DNA from: Georgenia faecalis
Lineage (GTDB): Bacteria; Actinomycetota; Actinomycetes; Actinomycetales; Actinomycetaceae
Length of the DNA: 64,000 nucleotides
Assembly (NCBI RefSeq): GCF_003710105.1
Contig: NZ_CP033325.1
Coordinates: 248,001-312,000 of the forward strand
Reading direction: 5' to 3'
The notes under the pieces were generated by a model. It made no database searches. It was not told the DNA's origin and was given only the letters and a program-made list of their open reading frames with translations. Of the stretch, positions 15,199 through 24,858 are shown in pieces (the stretch's first letter is position 1; each line of letters opens with the position of its first letter). Made by a program: the position numbers and the translations under genes.

Positions 15199-16566
15199 TC
15201 AGCTGGCCGGCGTGGTCACCAGGGCGGAGTCGGGCATCGTCCGGGAGCGGACCGGCAGCAGCAGGGCCAGCCCGACGGCCAGGACGAGGACGATCCCGAG
15301 GATGCCCCAGTGCTGCACGTCGTCGGAGTCCGCGACCCCGGTGAGCGCGGCGCCCAGGGCGATGAACGTCGAGAAGGCGGCCGGGGCGAGGAAGCTCACG
15401 GCGCGACCGGTCGTCGCGTAGAGCCCGAAGATCTCCCCCTCCTGCCCGGCGGGGATGAGACGGGCGAGGAAGGTGCGGGAGGCGGACTGCGCGGGACCGA
15501 CGAAGACGCAGAGCACGAGGCCCAGCACCCAGAAGACGGTCGCGCCGTAGTCGTAGAGGAAGAACACGCCGGTCCCGGCGACGATCATCGCGGCGAGCGC
15601 GAGGACGATGACCCGCTTCGCGCCGATCCGGTCGTCGAGGACCCCGAACGCGATCGTCGCGAGACCGGCGACGACGTTGGCGGCCACCCCGAAGATGATG
15701 ACCTCCCCGGGGTCGAAGCCGAAGGAGCCGGCGGCGATCACCCCGCCGAAGGCGAAGACCCCGGCCAGCCCGTCGCGGAACACGGCGCTGGCGCCGAGGA
15801 AGAAGACGGTGTGGTGGTCCCGCCCCCACAGGGTGCGGATGGAACGGAAGAGCAGCCGGTAGGCGTCGAGGATGCCCGCCCTCGGGGTCTTCGTCCGCGC
15901 CGACTTGTCGTCCCGGATGGTGAGGAGCACGGGGATGGAGAAGAGGAGCGTCCACGCGGCGCAGACGAGCATGGTGATGCGGACGTCCATGCCGTCGGCG
16001 TCCGTGATGCCGAAGACGCCGACCTCGGGGTTGATGAGCCCGAAGTAGACGATGAGGAGCACGACGATCCCGCCGATGTAGCCCAGGCCCCAGCCCAGCC
16101 CGGAGACCCGGCCGACCGTCGCCGGCGTCGAGATCGTGTTGAGCATGGCGTTGTAGTTCACCGAGGCCAGCTCGAAGAAGACGTTCCCGGCCGCCAGCAG
16201 CACGAGGCCCAGCCACAGGTAGTCCGGCGACGGCGCGACGAGGGCGAGCGAGGCGGAGACGACGACCACAGCGGCGGTGTTGACCCCGAGCCAGAAGGTG
16301 CGCCGGCCGGAGCGGTCCGCCCCCTGGCCGAGGACCGGCGCGAGGACGGCGACGAGGAGCCCGGCCGCCGCCAGCGCCCAGCCGAGCTTGGCGTCGGCGC
16401 CCGGGCCGAAGGCGTCGGAGGTGATGTAGACGGTGAAGACGAACGTGGTGATGACGGCGTTGAAGGCCGCTGATCCCCAGTCCCACAACCCCCAGGCGTA
16501 GACCGGCCAACCGAAGGCGCGCCGGCGGGCGGGGGCGGGGGGCGAGGAGCGCTTCGTCGTGTCCAC
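15199..16566 (-). CDS. MFS permease, UMF1/Atg22-like
   Basis: 455 aa with about 11-12 hydrophobic segments. It begins with a cytoplasmic RRRAFGWPVYAWGLWDWGSAAFN motif typical of the UMF1 (vacuole effluxer Atg22-like) MFS group, with GRVSGLGWGLGYIGG and the MFS loop DDRIGAKR. Transported substrate unknown; UMF1 proteins are often assigned to amino-acid or sugar efflux. The GTG at 16566 is preferred over the GTG at 16575 because TAGCGT lies seven bases before it (leaderless spacing) and overlaps the upstream GTG. It is divergent from cysS. Confidence 0.8.
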   Translation of the reverse strand: MDTTKRSSPPAPARRRAFGWPVYAWGLWDWGSAAFNAVITTFVFTVYITSDAFGPGADAKLGWALAAAGLLVAVLAPVLGQGADRSGRRTFWLGVNTAAVVVVSASLALVAPSPDYLWLGLVLLAAGNVFFELASVNYNAMLNTISTPATVGRVSGLGWGLGYIGGIVVLLIVYFGLINPEVGVFGITDADGMDVRITMLVCAAWTLLFSIPVLLTIRDDKSARTKTPRAGILDAYRLLFRSIRTLWGRDHHTVFFLGASAVFRDGLAGVFAFGGVIAAGSFGFDPGEVIIFGVAANVVAGLATIAFGVLDDRIGAKRVIVLALAAMIVAGTGVFFLYDYGATVFWVLGLVLCVFVGPAQSASRTFLARLIPAGQEGEIFGLYATTGRAVSFLAPAAFSTFIALGAALTGVADSDDVQHWGILGIVLVLAVGLALLLPVRSRTMPDSALVTTPAS

Positions 16567-16679
16567 GGAGCGCACGCTAGTGGTCCCCGGCGCCGATCAC
16601 CGTCCGATTCCGCGGCGGCGGCGGCGGGACGGCCCGCGCCGGCCCCGCACCCCCGCCCGCCTGGGCGGGTGCGCGCCGG

Positions 16680-16694
16680 TAACCTGGACGGGTG
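16680..16694 (+). promoter_or_regulatory. Leaderless -10 box of cysS
   Basis: TAACCT at 16680-16685, six bases before the GTG of cysS at 16692, without a Shine-Dalgarno. This matches the leaderless pattern seen elsewhere in the window. Confidence 0.5.
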
Positions 16695-18125
16695 AGCCTG
16701 CGCCTGTACGACTCCGCCACCCGCTCGGTGCGCGACTTCTCTCCCCTCGTCCCGGGGCGGGTCGGCATCTACCTGTGCGGTGCGACGGTGCAGGGCGCGC
16801 CGCACGTGGGCCACCTGCGCTCCGCCGTCGCCTTCGACGTCCTCGTCCGCTGGCTGCGCCGCGGCGGCCAGGACGTCACTCTCATCCGCAACGTCACCGA
16901 CATCGACGACAAGATCCTCGACCGGTCCGCGGAGGCGGGCGCGCCCTGGTGGGCGTGGGCCTACCGGTTCGAGCGGGAGTTCGCGGACGCCTACGACGCC
17001 GTCGGCGTCCTGCCGCCCACCTACGAGCCGCGCGCCACCGGTCACGTCCCCGAGATGGTCGCCCTCATGGAGCGCCTGGTCGAGCGCGGGCACGCGTACG
17101 TCGGCCAGGGCGGCAACGTCTACTTCGACGTGCGCTCCCTGCCCACCTACGGCTCGCTCACCCGGCAGTCGCTCGACCACCTCACCGGCCCCGGCGAGGA
17201 CGTCGAGCCCGACAAGCGCGACGGGCGCGACTTCGCGCTGTGGAAGGCGGCCAAGCCCGGTGAGCCCGCGACGGCCACCTGGACCACGCCGTACGGCCCC
17301 GGCCGGCCCGGCTGGCACCTCGAGTGCTCCGCCATGGCGCAGCGCTACCTCGGGGACACCTTCGACATCCACGGCGGCGGCCTCGACCTGCGCTTCCCGC
17401 ACCACGAGAACGAGCAGGCCCAGTCCCACGCCGCCGGGTACGGCTTCGCCCGCTACTGGGTGCACCACGGCCTGCTCACCGTCAACGGCGAGAAGATGAG
17501 CAAGTCCCTGGGCAACTTCGTCACCGCCGCCGACGCCCTCGCGCAGACCGACGCCGTCGTCCTGCGCCTCGCGCTGGCCACCGTCCACTACCGGGCGACG
17601 GTCGAGCTCTCGGAGGCGACCCTCGCCGAGGCGCGGACCACCTGGGAGCGCCTGTCCGGGTTCGTCGTGCGCGCCGCGGAGCGGGTGGGCGAGGTGCCCG
17701 CCGACGAGGTGGCCGCCATCGGGCCGGACGACCTCCCGCCGGCCTTCACCGCCGCCCTGGACGACGACCTCAACGTGTCCGTGGCGCTCGCGGTGGTCCA
17801 CGAGCACCTGCGCGCCGGGAACACGGCTCTGGCCGACGGGGACGACGACGGCGCGCGGCAGGCGCAGCGCCTCGTGCGCGCCATGCTCGACGTGCTCGGG
17901 CTCGACCCGCTGTCCGGGCAGTGGCGCTCGGGCACGACCTCGGCCGGGGCCGAGCAGACCGCCCTCGACACGCTGGTGCGGGCGGCACTCACCGAACGGG
18001 CCGACGCCCGGGCGGCCAAGGACTGGGCTCGCGCGGACGCCCTGCGCGAGCGGCTGACTGCCGCCGGTGTCGTCGTCGAGGACTCCCTCGACGGGGCGCG
18101 GTGGACGCTGAAGGGAACACGCTGA
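16692..18125 (+). CDS. cysS: Cysteinyl-tRNA synthetase
   Basis: 477 aa class I synthetase. The zinc-ligand Cys in [19 protein letters not shown] overlaps the HIGH-type motif (PHVGH). KMSKSLGNF is the KMSKS loop and [13 protein letters not shown] carries the second zinc cysteine. It charges tRNA-Cys. The mycothiol ligase MshC is a shorter relative, and the full-length C-terminal helical and anticodon domains here (from about residue 330) support CysS. The stop overlaps the rlmB ATG by one base (TGATG), a conserved cysS-rlmB pairing in actinobacteria. Confidence 0.95.
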   Translation: MSLRLYDSATRSVRDFSPLVPGRVGIYLCGATVQGAPHVGHLRSAVAFDVLVRWLRRGGQDVTLIRNVTDIDDKILDRSAEAGAPWWAWAYRFEREFADAYDAVGVLPPTYEPRATGHVPEMVALMERLVERGHAYVGQGGNVYFDVRSLPTYGSLTRQSLDHLTGPGEDVEPDKRDGRDFALWKAAKPGEPATATWTTPYGPGRPGWHLECSAMAQRYLGDTFDIHGGGLDLRFPHHENEQAQSHAAGYGFARYWVHHGLLTVNGEKMSKSLGNFVTAADALAQTDAVVLRLALATVHYRATVELSEATLAEARTTWERLSGFVVRAAERVGEVPADEVAAIGPDDLPPAFTAALDDDLNVSVALAVVHEHLRAGNTALADGDDDGARQAQRLVRAMLDVLGLDPLSGQWRSGTTSAGAEQTALDTLVRAALTERADARAAKDWARADALRERLTAAGVVVEDSLDGARWTLKGTR

Positions 18126-19120
18126 TGCCAGGGAACTCCGCACGTCGCGGCGCCGTCCGCAAGGCCGGCTCGAAGAAGGGCGCGCAGGTCGGCTCGGGCG
18201 GCCAGCGCCGGGCGGCGCTCGAGGGCCGCGGCCCGACGCCCAAGGCCACCGAGCGGACGGGCCACCCGGCGGCCGCCCGCAAGGCCGCCGCCGAACGCCG
18301 CGCCCAGGCCAGCCCCAAGCGCCCGAGCGCGGGGCGCGGCCCCCGCGGCGGGTCCAGCGACCGCGGCGCCTCCGAGATCATCGCCGGGCGCAACCCCGTC
18401 GTCGAGGCGGTGCGCGCGGGCGTGCCCATCGAGCACGTCTACATCGCCACCCGCGCCGAGATGGACGACCGGATGCGCGAGGTGCTGCGCGTCGTCACCG
18501 CCCGCCACCTGCCTCTCCTGGAGGTGACCAAGCCGGAGCTCGACCGCCTCACCGGCGACGCCGTCCACCAGGGCCTGGCCGTCGCCGTCCCGCCGTACTC
18601 CTACGCCGATCCCGAGGACCTCCTCGACCGGGCGGAGCGCGCGGGGCAGCCGCCCCTCATCGTCGCGCTCGACGGCGTCACCGACCCGCACAACCTCGGC
18701 GCCGTCCTGCGCTCGGCGGGGGCGTTCGGGGTCCACGGCGTCCTCGTGCCCGAGCGGCGCTCCGCCGGCGTGACCGGCACGGTGTGGAAGGTCTCGGCCG
18801 GCGCGGCGGCCCGCGTGCCCGTCGCCCGCGCCACCAACCTCGTCCGCGCGCTCCAGGACTACCAGGCGGCCGGCTGCTTCGTCGTCGGCCTCGACGGCGA
18901 GGGGCCCGGCGACGTCGGCCAGCTCGAGCTGGCCACCGAGCCGCTCGTCCTCGTCATCGGGGCGGAGGGCAAGGGGCTGTCCCGCCTGGTGCGGGAGACC
19001 TGCGACCTCATCGCCGGCATCCCCATCGCCTCGACCGTCGAGTCGCTCAACGCGGCGGTCGCCGCGGGGATCAGCCTGTACGAGGTCGCCCGGCACCGCG
19101 CCGCCGCGACCGCGGACTGA
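18125..19120 (+). CDS. rlmB: 23S rRNA 2'-O-ribose methyltransferase, RlmB/TrmH family
   Basis: 331 aa. A strongly basic, probably disordered N-terminal extension (residues 1-80, Ala/Lys/Arg/Gly-rich) precedes the substrate-binding domain starting ASEIIAGRNPVVEAV. It is followed by the SPOUT catalytic domain with its three motifs: GVTDPHNLGAVLRSA, LVIGAEGKGLSRLV and IPIASTVESLNAAVAAGISLYE. The family methylates G2251 of 23S rRNA or a tRNA position using SAM. It is cotranscribed and overlapping with cysS. The N-terminal extension is the actinobacterial form of the protein. Confidence 0.92.
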   Translation: MPGNSARRGAVRKAGSKKGAQVGSGGQRRAALEGRGPTPKATERTGHPAAARKAAAERRAQASPKRPSAGRGPRGGSSDRGASEIIAGRNPVVEAVRAGVPIEHVYIATRAEMDDRMREVLRVVTARHLPLLEVTKPELDRLTGDAVHQGLAVAVPPYSYADPEDLLDRAERAGQPPLIVALDGVTDPHNLGAVLRSAGAFGVHGVLVPERRSAGVTGTVWKVSAGAAARVPVARATNLVRALQDYQAAGCFVVGLDGEGPGDVGQLELATEPLVLVIGAEGKGLSRLVRETCDLIAGIPIASTVESLNAAVAAGISLYEVARHRAAATAD

Positions 19121-19125
19121 CCGCG

Positions 19126-19154
19126 GCGTCGTGCCCCCGCGCGGGGCACGACGC
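19126..19154 (+). terminator. Hairpin after rlmB
   Basis: GCGTCGTGCCCC at 19126-19137 pairs perfectly (12 bp) with 19143-19154 across a 5-nt loop, just after the rlmB stop and before the GH42 gene. Confidence 0.7.
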
Positions 19155-19216
19155 GCCGGTCAGCGCCGGGCCGGCGCACGGCCCACCCGGCACGACCACC
19201 CAGGCTGGAGCTCCCG

Positions 19217-21271
19217 ATGATGTGGCACCCGCACTCGACGCTGGCCTACGGCGCCGACTACAACCCGGAGCAGTGGCCGGAGTGGGTGGTCGACGAGGAC
19301 ATCGCGCTCATGCGCGAGGCCCACGTGACGATGGTGAGCCTGGGCATCTTCGCCTGGGGGGCGCTCGAGCCCGAGCCGGGCCGCTACACCTTCGGCTGGC
19401 TCGACCGGGTGATCGACAAGCTCCACGCGGCCGGGATCAGCGTGGACCTGGCCACGGGGACCGCCTCGCCCCCGCCGTGGCTCGGGGCGCGCTACCCCGA
19501 GACCCTGCCCGTCCGGGCCGACGGCACCCGCCTGTCCTACGGGTCCCGGCAGCACTACTGCCCCAGCTCGCCCGTCTACCGCGACGCCGCCGCGCGGCTC
19601 GCGCGCCGGATGGCCGAGCGCTACGGCGACCACCCCGCGGTGGTGCTGTGGCACGTGAACAACGAGTACGGCTGCCACGTCGCCGAGTGCTTCTGCGACG
19701 TCTCCGCCGCGGCGTTCCGCGGCTGGCTCCAGGGGCGCTACCCGGGCCTGTCGGAGCTCAACCACGCCTGGGGCACCGCCTTCTGGTCGCAGGGCTACTC
19801 CACGTGGGGCGAGATCCTCCCGCCGCGGGAGACCCCCACGTTCTCCAACCCGGCCCAGCTCCTCGACTGGCGGCGGTTCTGCAACGCCGAGCTGCTCGCC
19901 TGCTTCGTGCGTGAGAAGGACGTCCTGCGCGAGGTGTCCCCGCACGTGCCGGTGACGACCAACTTCATGGGCCTGTTCGGCCCCCTCGACTACTGGGAGT
20001 GGGCCGAGCGGGAGGACGTCGTGAGCAACGACAGCTACCCCGACCCGGCCGACCCCTACGCCGCGCGCGAGTACGCCCTCCAGGCGGACCTCATGCGCTC
20101 GCTCGGCGGCGGGCAGCCCTTCCTCCAGATGGAGCAGACGCCGTCGGCGGTCCAGTGGCGCCCGCGCAACGCGGCCCAGCGCCCCGGGCAGCTGCTCCTG
20201 TGGTCGCTGCAGACGGTGGCGCGCGGCGCGGACGGGATCTGCCACTTCCAGTGGCGCCAGTCCGTCGCGGGCGCCGAGACGTTCCACTCCGGCATGGTCC
20301 CGCACGCGGGCACGAAGACCCGCGTGTGGCGCGAGGTGGTCGGGCTGGGCGAGGCGCTGCGCCGGGTGGGCCCGGTCGCCGGCTCCCGGGTCGAGGCCCG
20401 CGCCGCCATCGTCCTGGACTGGACGAGCCTGTGGGCGCGGCACAGCGCCGTCGGGCCCGTCGACGCCGACCCGACCACCGCGCTGCGGGACTGGCACGGG
20501 GCCTTCTTCGAGGGCAACGTGCCCGTCGACTTCCTCGCCCCCGACGCCGATCTCAGCGGGTACCGGCTCATCGTCCTGCCGGAGGTCTTCCGGGTGGACG
20601 CGGACCTCGCGGAGCGGCTCGAGGACGCCGTCGAGGCCGGCGCCCACGTTCTCGTCACCAACCTCACCGGCGTGGTCGACCATGACAACCAGGCGTACCT
20701 CGCCGGGTACCTGGGGCCGTTGTCGAGCATGCTCGGCGTCCACGTCGAGGAGTTCGTCCCCCTGGTGCCGCGGCCCGGGCCGGCGCCCGACCCCGCGGCC
20801 GAGCCGATCTCCGCCGCGGCGACCGTCCCGGCCACGGCGGACCGCGTGCCGGTGGCGTCGGTCGAGCTGGGCCCGCTCGCGGGGCGCACGTGGTCCGAGC
20901 GCGTCGTCGTCGGGCGCGGTTCCGGCGTCGACGTCGTCGGCACCTTCGCCACGGGAGACCTCGTGGGCGAGCCGGCCCTCACCCGGCGCCGGCTGGGGGC
21001 CGGGACCGCCTGGTACGTCGGCACCGACCTCGACGCCGCCGGCCGGGCCGCCCTGCTCGCGGACCTCACCGCCCGCGCGGGGGTGCGTCCGGTGCTCGAC
21101 GGCGTCCCGCCGGGCGTGGAGGCGGCGCGGCGCGGGGACCACCTGTTCCTGCTCAACCACGGCGACGCGCCGGCCACCGTGCCGGGCGTGAGCGGCCGCG
21201 ACCTCCTCACGGGGACGGACGTCGACGGCGCCCTGGTGCTCCCCCCACGCGGGGCGGCCGTCCTCGCCTGA
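19217..21271 (+). CDS. GH42 beta-galactosidase
   Basis: 684 aa. The N-terminal TIM barrel (about 1-370) begins YGADYNPEQWPE. The acid/base is Glu150 in WHVNNEYGCH and the nucleophile is Glu306 in FLQMEQTPSAVQW. Cys115, Cys153, Cys158 and Cys160 cluster as in the structural zinc site of many GH42 enzymes. The trimerisation domain (about 380-590) and a small beta domain at the C-terminus complete the family architecture. No signal peptide, so it is intracellular, hydrolysing imported beta-galactosides. Two adjacent ATGs begin the gene. It stands alone after a terminator with no transporter beside it. Confidence 0.92.
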   Translation: MMWHPHSTLAYGADYNPEQWPEWVVDEDIALMREAHVTMVSLGIFAWGALEPEPGRYTFGWLDRVIDKLHAAGISVDLATGTASPPPWLGARYPETLPVRADGTRLSYGSRQHYCPSSPVYRDAAARLARRMAERYGDHPAVVLWHVNNEYGCHVAECFCDVSAAAFRGWLQGRYPGLSELNHAWGTAFWSQGYSTWGEILPPRETPTFSNPAQLLDWRRFCNAELLACFVREKDVLREVSPHVPVTTNFMGLFGPLDYWEWAEREDVVSNDSYPDPADPYAAREYALQADLMRSLGGGQPFLQMEQTPSAVQWRPRNAAQRPGQLLLWSLQTVARGADGICHFQWRQSVAGAETFHSGMVPHAGTKTRVWREVVGLGEALRRVGPVAGSRVEARAAIVLDWTSLWARHSAVGPVDADPTTALRDWHGAFFEGNVPVDFLAPDADLSGYRLIVLPEVFRVDADLAERLEDAVEAGAHVLVTNLTGVVDHDNQAYLAGYLGPLSSMLGVHVEEFVPLVPRPGPAPDPAAEPISAAATVPATADRVPVASVELGPLAGRTWSERVVVGRGSGVDVVGTFATGDLVGEPALTRRRLGAGTAWYVGTDLDAAGRAALLADLTARAGVRPVLDGVPPGVEAARRGDHLFLLNHGDAPATVPGVSGRDLLTGTDVDGALVLPPRGAAVLA

Positions 21272-21273
21272 GC

Positions 21274-21320
21274 CCGGCCGCCCGCGCCAGCGGGGGCCGT
21301 CATGGCGCCGGGGCGGCCGG
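21274..21320. terminator. Possible bidirectional hairpin between GH42 and DUF4032 genes
   Basis: CCGGCCGCCC at 21274-21283 is complementary to GGGCGGCCGG at 21311-21320 between the two convergent genes. The 27-nt loop makes it weaker than the other hairpins listed. Confidence 0.35.
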
Positions 21321-21321
21321 T

Positions 21322-22575
21322 TCAGGACCGGGGCCGGCGCATCTCCATCGTGTCGCCGAGGCCCGCGCCGAGGACCGCCTGCTCGTCCGGGCGGTGCCGC
21401 AGGATGCTCTCGACGTAGCTGGCCACGGCGTCGCGCATGGGCACGTCCTGGCGCATCTTCTCCGCCATGTACCAGCGGTGCTCGAGCACCTCGTGGAAGA
21501 TCTCCGCCGGCTCGAGCTTGCCGCGCAGCTCCCGGGGGATCGCCCGCACGGTCGGCTCGAAGACTTCCGCCAGCCAGTCGTGCGCGACGAACTCCTCGTC
21601 CTCGCCCTGCCGGTCGTGGTCGGCGCGGTAGGCGTCGAGGTCGTTGAGCATCCGCCGGGCCTGGTTCTCCTGGACGTCCAGGCCGGTGAGCCGCATGAGG
21701 CGGCGGTGGTGGTGCCCGGCGTCGACGACCTTCGGCTGGATGCGCACGGACGTGCCGTCGACGTCGGTGGTGATGGACAGCTCGCCGACGTCGTAGCCGA
21801 GGGTGTTGAGCCGGTTGATCCGGGCGGCGACGCGCCAGCGCTCGCCGGTGTCGAACGACTCGGCCTCGGTGAGCTCGGTCCACAGGTCGTCGTAGCGCTC
21901 GACGATGCGGGCGCCGATGGCGACGACGTCGATGTCCTCGTCGACCATCTCGCCCGCCTGGAGGTCCATGAGCTCGCCGATGATGTTCACCCGCGCGATC
22001 TCGAGGTCGTAGTTGCGCTGGCCGTCGGTGAGTGCGGGGTGGATCTCGCCGGTCTCGGCGTCGACGAGGTACGCGGCGAAGGCGCCGGCGTCCCGCCGGA
22101 AGAGGGTGTTCGACAGGGACACGTCGCCCCAGTAGAAGCCGAGCAGGTGCAGGCGCACGAGGAGCACGGCGAGGGCGTCGATGAGCCGCGTCGCGGTGTC
22201 GGGGCGCAGGTACTGGCTGAACACCGCGCGGTAGGGCAGGGAGAACTGCAGGTGCTGGGTGACAAGCACGGAGTCGAGGGGTTCGTCGTGGGGGTCGCGC
22301 CGGCCGGTGATGACGGCCAGCGGCTCGACGGAGGGCGCACCCATCCGGTTGAGCTGCCGGAGCTGGTCGTACTCGTGGTACGCGACGGACTCGCCGATCT
22401 CCTTGACGGCGACGACGCGGCCGGACAGGCGCACGAAGCGCACGACGTGCCGCGAGATCCCGCGCGGCAGCGCCGCCAGGACGGACTCCGGCCAGGCCTC
22501 GAGCGGGACCTCCCACGGGAGGTCGAGCAGGGCGGGGTCGAGGTTCGCGGCGGTGATCTCTAGGGCGTGGGACAT
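21322..22575 (-). CDS. DUF4032 protein with kinase-like N-terminal region
   Basis: 417 aa. The first half resembles small-molecule or lipopolysaccharide-kinase-like folds: VVAVKEIGESVAYHEYDQL gives a possible ATP-binding Lys and Glu, WGDVSLSNTLFRRD an HxDxxxxN-like loop, and YLVDAETGE a DFG-like Asp. The second half, with the KVVDAGHHHRRLMRLTGLDVQENQARRML region, matches DUF4032 proteins, which are widespread in actinobacteria and uncharacterised. Start is the ATG at 22575 with GAGAGA upstream. It lies downstream of the sugar ATPase gene but is separated from it by a strong terminator. The kinase interpretation is inference from loop patterns only. Confidence 0.75.
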   Translation of the reverse strand: MSHALEITAANLDPALLDLPWEVPLEAWPESVLAALPRGISRHVVRFVRLSGRVVAVKEIGESVAYHEYDQLRQLNRMGAPSVEPLAVITGRRDPHDEPLDSVLVTQHLQFSLPYRAVFSQYLRPDTATRLIDALAVLLVRLHLLGFYWGDVSLSNTLFRRDAGAFAAYLVDAETGEIHPALTDGQRNYDLEIARVNIIGELMDLQAGEMVDEDIDVVAIGARIVERYDDLWTELTEAESFDTGERWRVAARINRLNTLGYDVGELSITTDVDGTSVRIQPKVVDAGHHHRRLMRLTGLDVQENQARRMLNDLDAYRADHDRQGEDEEFVAHDWLAEVFEPTVRAIPRELRGKLEPAEIFHEVLEHRWYMAEKMRQDVPMRDAVASYVESILRHRPDEQAVLGAGLGDTMEMRRPRS

Positions 22576-22598
22576 CGTCGGTCTCTCTCGCATGAGCG

Positions 22599-22628
22599 AG
22601 GGGCGGGCCCGTGGCCGGGCCCGCCCCT
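22599..22628 (-). terminator. Strong hairpin after the ABC ATPase gene
   Basis: AGGGGCGGGCCCG at 22599-22611 pairs perfectly (13 bp) with 22616-22628 around a 4-nt loop, 18 nt downstream of the ATPase stop on the minus strand. Confidence 0.8.
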
Positions 22629-22645
22629 GCGCTGCGTGCGGTGCC

Positions 22646-23773
22646 TCAGCTGGGCAGACGCTTGCCGCTGTTGGCGGCGAAGGTGTGCTGCTCACCCGGG
22701 CGGATGGTGACGTGCAGGATGTCACCCTTGGCGGGCACGTCGCGGGGGTCGATGCGGACGATGATCTGCGCCTCACCGGCCCCGGAGGTGATGTTCTCGG
22801 CCAGGTCGCGGTCGCCGGCCAGCTGGCCGTACACGAACGCGTCGGAGCCGAGCTCCTCGACGAGCTCCACGGACACCGGGAGCGAGCCCTCGGTGCCGGC
22901 GGGGACCCGGTCGAGCGACTCGGGGCGGAAGCCGATGACGACCTGGCCGTCGTCGGCCGCGGTGAGGGCGCTCATCGTCGCGCGGCTGAGCGGCACGCGG
23001 GTCTCGCCCAGGACGGCGGCGCCGTCGCGGACGTGGAACGTGCCGAGGTTCATCGCGGGCGAGCCGATGAAGCCGGCGACGAAGACGTTGGCCGGGGTGT
23101 CGTACATGTCCCGGGGGGTGCCGACCTGCTGGAGGAGGCCGTCCTTGAGGACCGCGATCCGGTCACCCATGGTGAGGGCCTCGGTCTGGTCGTGCGTGAC
23201 GTAGACCGTCGTGACGCCGAGGCGGCGCTGGAGCGAGGCGATCTGCGTGCGGGTCTGGACGCGGAGCTTGGCGTCGAGGTTCGACAGCGGCTCGTCCATG
23301 AGGAAGACCTGCGGCTGGCGGACGATCGCGCGGCCCATCGCCACGCGCTGACGCTGACCACCGGAGAGCGCCTTCGGCTTGCGGTCGAGGTACTCGCTGA
23401 GGTCGAGGATCTTCGCCGCCTCCTCGACCCGCTGGCGGATCTCGGCCTTGGGCTTGCCGGCGATCTTCAGCGCGAAGCCCATGTTGTCCGCGACGGACAT
23501 GTGCGGGTACAGCGCGTAGTTCTGGAACACCATGGCGATGTCCCGGTCCTTGGGCTGGACGTCGGTGACGTCGCGGTCGCCGATGAGGATGCGGCCCGAG
23601 TTGACGTCCTCGAGGCCCGCGAGCATCCGCAGCGAGGTGGACTTGCCGCAGCCCGAGGGCCCGACGAGGACGAGGAACTCGCCGTCGGCGACCTCGAGGT
23701 TGAGCGCGTCGACGGCGGGGCGTTCGGTGCCGGGGTAGACGCGGGTGGCGTTGTCGAAGGTGACTGAAGCCAT
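22646..23773 (-). CDS. msiK: MsiK/UgpC-type sugar ABC transporter ATPase
   Basis: 375 aa. Walker A GPSGCGKST (38-46), Q-loop in MVFQNYALYPHM, signature LSGGQRQRVAMGRA, Walker B VFLMDEPLSNLDA, and the switch His in YVTHDQTEA. A C-terminal TOBE/MalK-type regulatory domain follows (about 240-375). This is the class of shared ATPase (MsiK in Streptomyces) that energises many CUT1 sugar importers. No permease gene is adjacent, so it is an orphan. The importer at 45202-48498 lacks an ATPase and is a natural partner. The promoter region contains two inverted repeats (see 23793-23921). Confidence 0.9.
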   Translation of the reverse strand: MASVTFDNATRVYPGTERPAVDALNLEVADGEFLVLVGPSGCGKSTSLRMLAGLEDVNSGRILIGDRDVTDVQPKDRDIAMVFQNYALYPHMSVADNMGFALKIAGKPKAEIRQRVEEAAKILDLSEYLDRKPKALSGGQRQRVAMGRAIVRQPQVFLMDEPLSNLDAKLRVQTRTQIASLQRRLGVTTVYVTHDQTEALTMGDRIAVLKDGLLQQVGTPRDMYDTPANVFVAGFIGSPAMNLGTFHVRDGAAVLGETRVPLSRATMSALTAADDGQVVIGFRPESLDRVPAGTEGSLPVSVELVEELGSDAFVYGQLAGDRDLAENITSGAGEAQIIVRIDPRDVPAKGDILHVTIRPGEQHTFAANSGKRLPS

Positions 23774-23792
23774 GGTGATGTATGTCCTCTCA

Positions 23793-23921
23793 CCGGCAGG
23801 TACGTGCCGGACGATCCGTAGTGAAAGGTGTCAGTGGTGTCTGCTCTGACACGACGCCGCCGGGTGGTCCCGAAGGGACCGTCGGTGGTGCTGGGGGCAT
23901 CTTCGCACACCATGGTGCGAA
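23793..23921 (-). promoter_or_regulatory. Inverted repeats upstream of the sugar ATPase gene
   Basis: Three inverted repeats lie in the 197-bp upstream region: CCGGCA (23793-23798)/TGCCGG (23805-23810); GTGTCAG (23828-23834)/CTGACAC (23846-23852); and TTCGCAC (23902-23908)/GTGCGAA (23915-23921) around ACCATG. The last is the most operator-like. The rest of the gap to otsB shows no coding potential. Confidence 0.45.
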
Positions 23922-23970
23922 TTCCACGATTGTCACGCACCCGCTGTGCGCGGCGACCGACCGGAGCGGC

Positions 23971-24858
23971 TCAGCCCACCTCGTCCGCGGGAACCGGGCT
24001 GCGGAGCTCGACGAGGCGCAGGAGGACGGCGGAGAGCTCGTCGGGGTCCGCCACGCGGTGGGACGCCGCGGTGGGGCCGTCGCCCACCTTGATCCCGACG
24101 TCCTGCGGCTCGAGGACGGCGAAGGCGTCCTCGTCGGTGCGGTCGTCGCCGGCGTAGAGGACGGCGTCCGCGCCCGTCACCGCGCGCAGGTCGGTGACGG
24201 CGTCGCCCTTGGTGTGGTGGAGGACGGCCATCTCGATGACCTCCTTGCCCTCCTGGACGCGGAGCCCGGCCAGGGCGCCCGGGCCCTCGAGGACGGCGCG
24301 GCGCAGCCGCTCCCCGTCGGCCGGCGTGCAGCGGCGGGTGTGGACGACGACGGCGGCCGGCTTCCCCTCGACCCAGGCCTCGGGGGTCTGGGCCACCAGC
24401 TCCTCGGCGTCGCGCAGGACCCGGGCCCGCAGGTCCGCCTGCTCCGTGGTGAGCGCGACGGGCTCGGCGTCGAGCGCGAGCCCGCCGTCGGGGGAACGCA
24501 CGACGCGACCACGCTGGACGCCGTGGCTGCCGACGACGTGGGTGTGCTCGGGCACCTCGGCGAGCGAGACGAGCCCGGACGCCTCGCGGCCGGAGACGAG
24601 GGCGAGCGTCACCCCCGGCAGCTCGCTGAGCTCGGCCAGGGCCGCCACCGACGCCGGCACGATGCGCGAGGTGGCGGGGTCGCGGACCAGCGGCGCCAGG
24701 ACGCCGTCGAAGTCCAGCGCGACGAGGATCCGCGGCCGGGCCGCGAGGTCCCGCAGGGCGGCGTCGAGCCACTCCCCGAGGTGGGCGACGAAGATCGGGA
24801 CGTCGATCCCCGGTCCGGGCACCCCGGCGTCGCCGGTCACGGTCGGGTCGTCGGTCAT
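23971..24858 (-). CDS. otsB: Trehalose-6-phosphate phosphatase
   Basis: 295 aa HAD-superfamily phosphatase. Motif [13 protein letters not shown], has the nucleophile Asp49 and Asp51. Motif II is in [12 protein letters not shown], and motif IV is [12 protein letters not shown]. It dephosphorylates trehalose-6-phosphate to trehalose, the step after OtsA. The ATG overlaps the otsA stop (ATGA). A basal N-terminal extension of about 35 residues precedes the HAD fold. Confidence 0.93.
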   Translation of the reverse strand: MTDDPTVTGDAGVPGPGIDVPIFVAHLGEWLDAALRDLAARPRILVALDFDGVLAPLVRDPATSRIVPASVAALAELSELPGVTLALVSGREASGLVSLAEVPEHTHVVGSHGVQRGRVVRSPDGGLALDAEPVALTTEQADLRARVLRDAEELVAQTPEAWVEGKPAAVVVHTRRCTPADGERLRRAVLEGPGALAGLRVQEGKEVIEMAVLHHTKGDAVTDLRAVTGADAVLYAGDDRTDEDAFAVLEPQDVGIKVGDGPTAASHRVADPDELSAVLLRLVELRSPVPADEVG

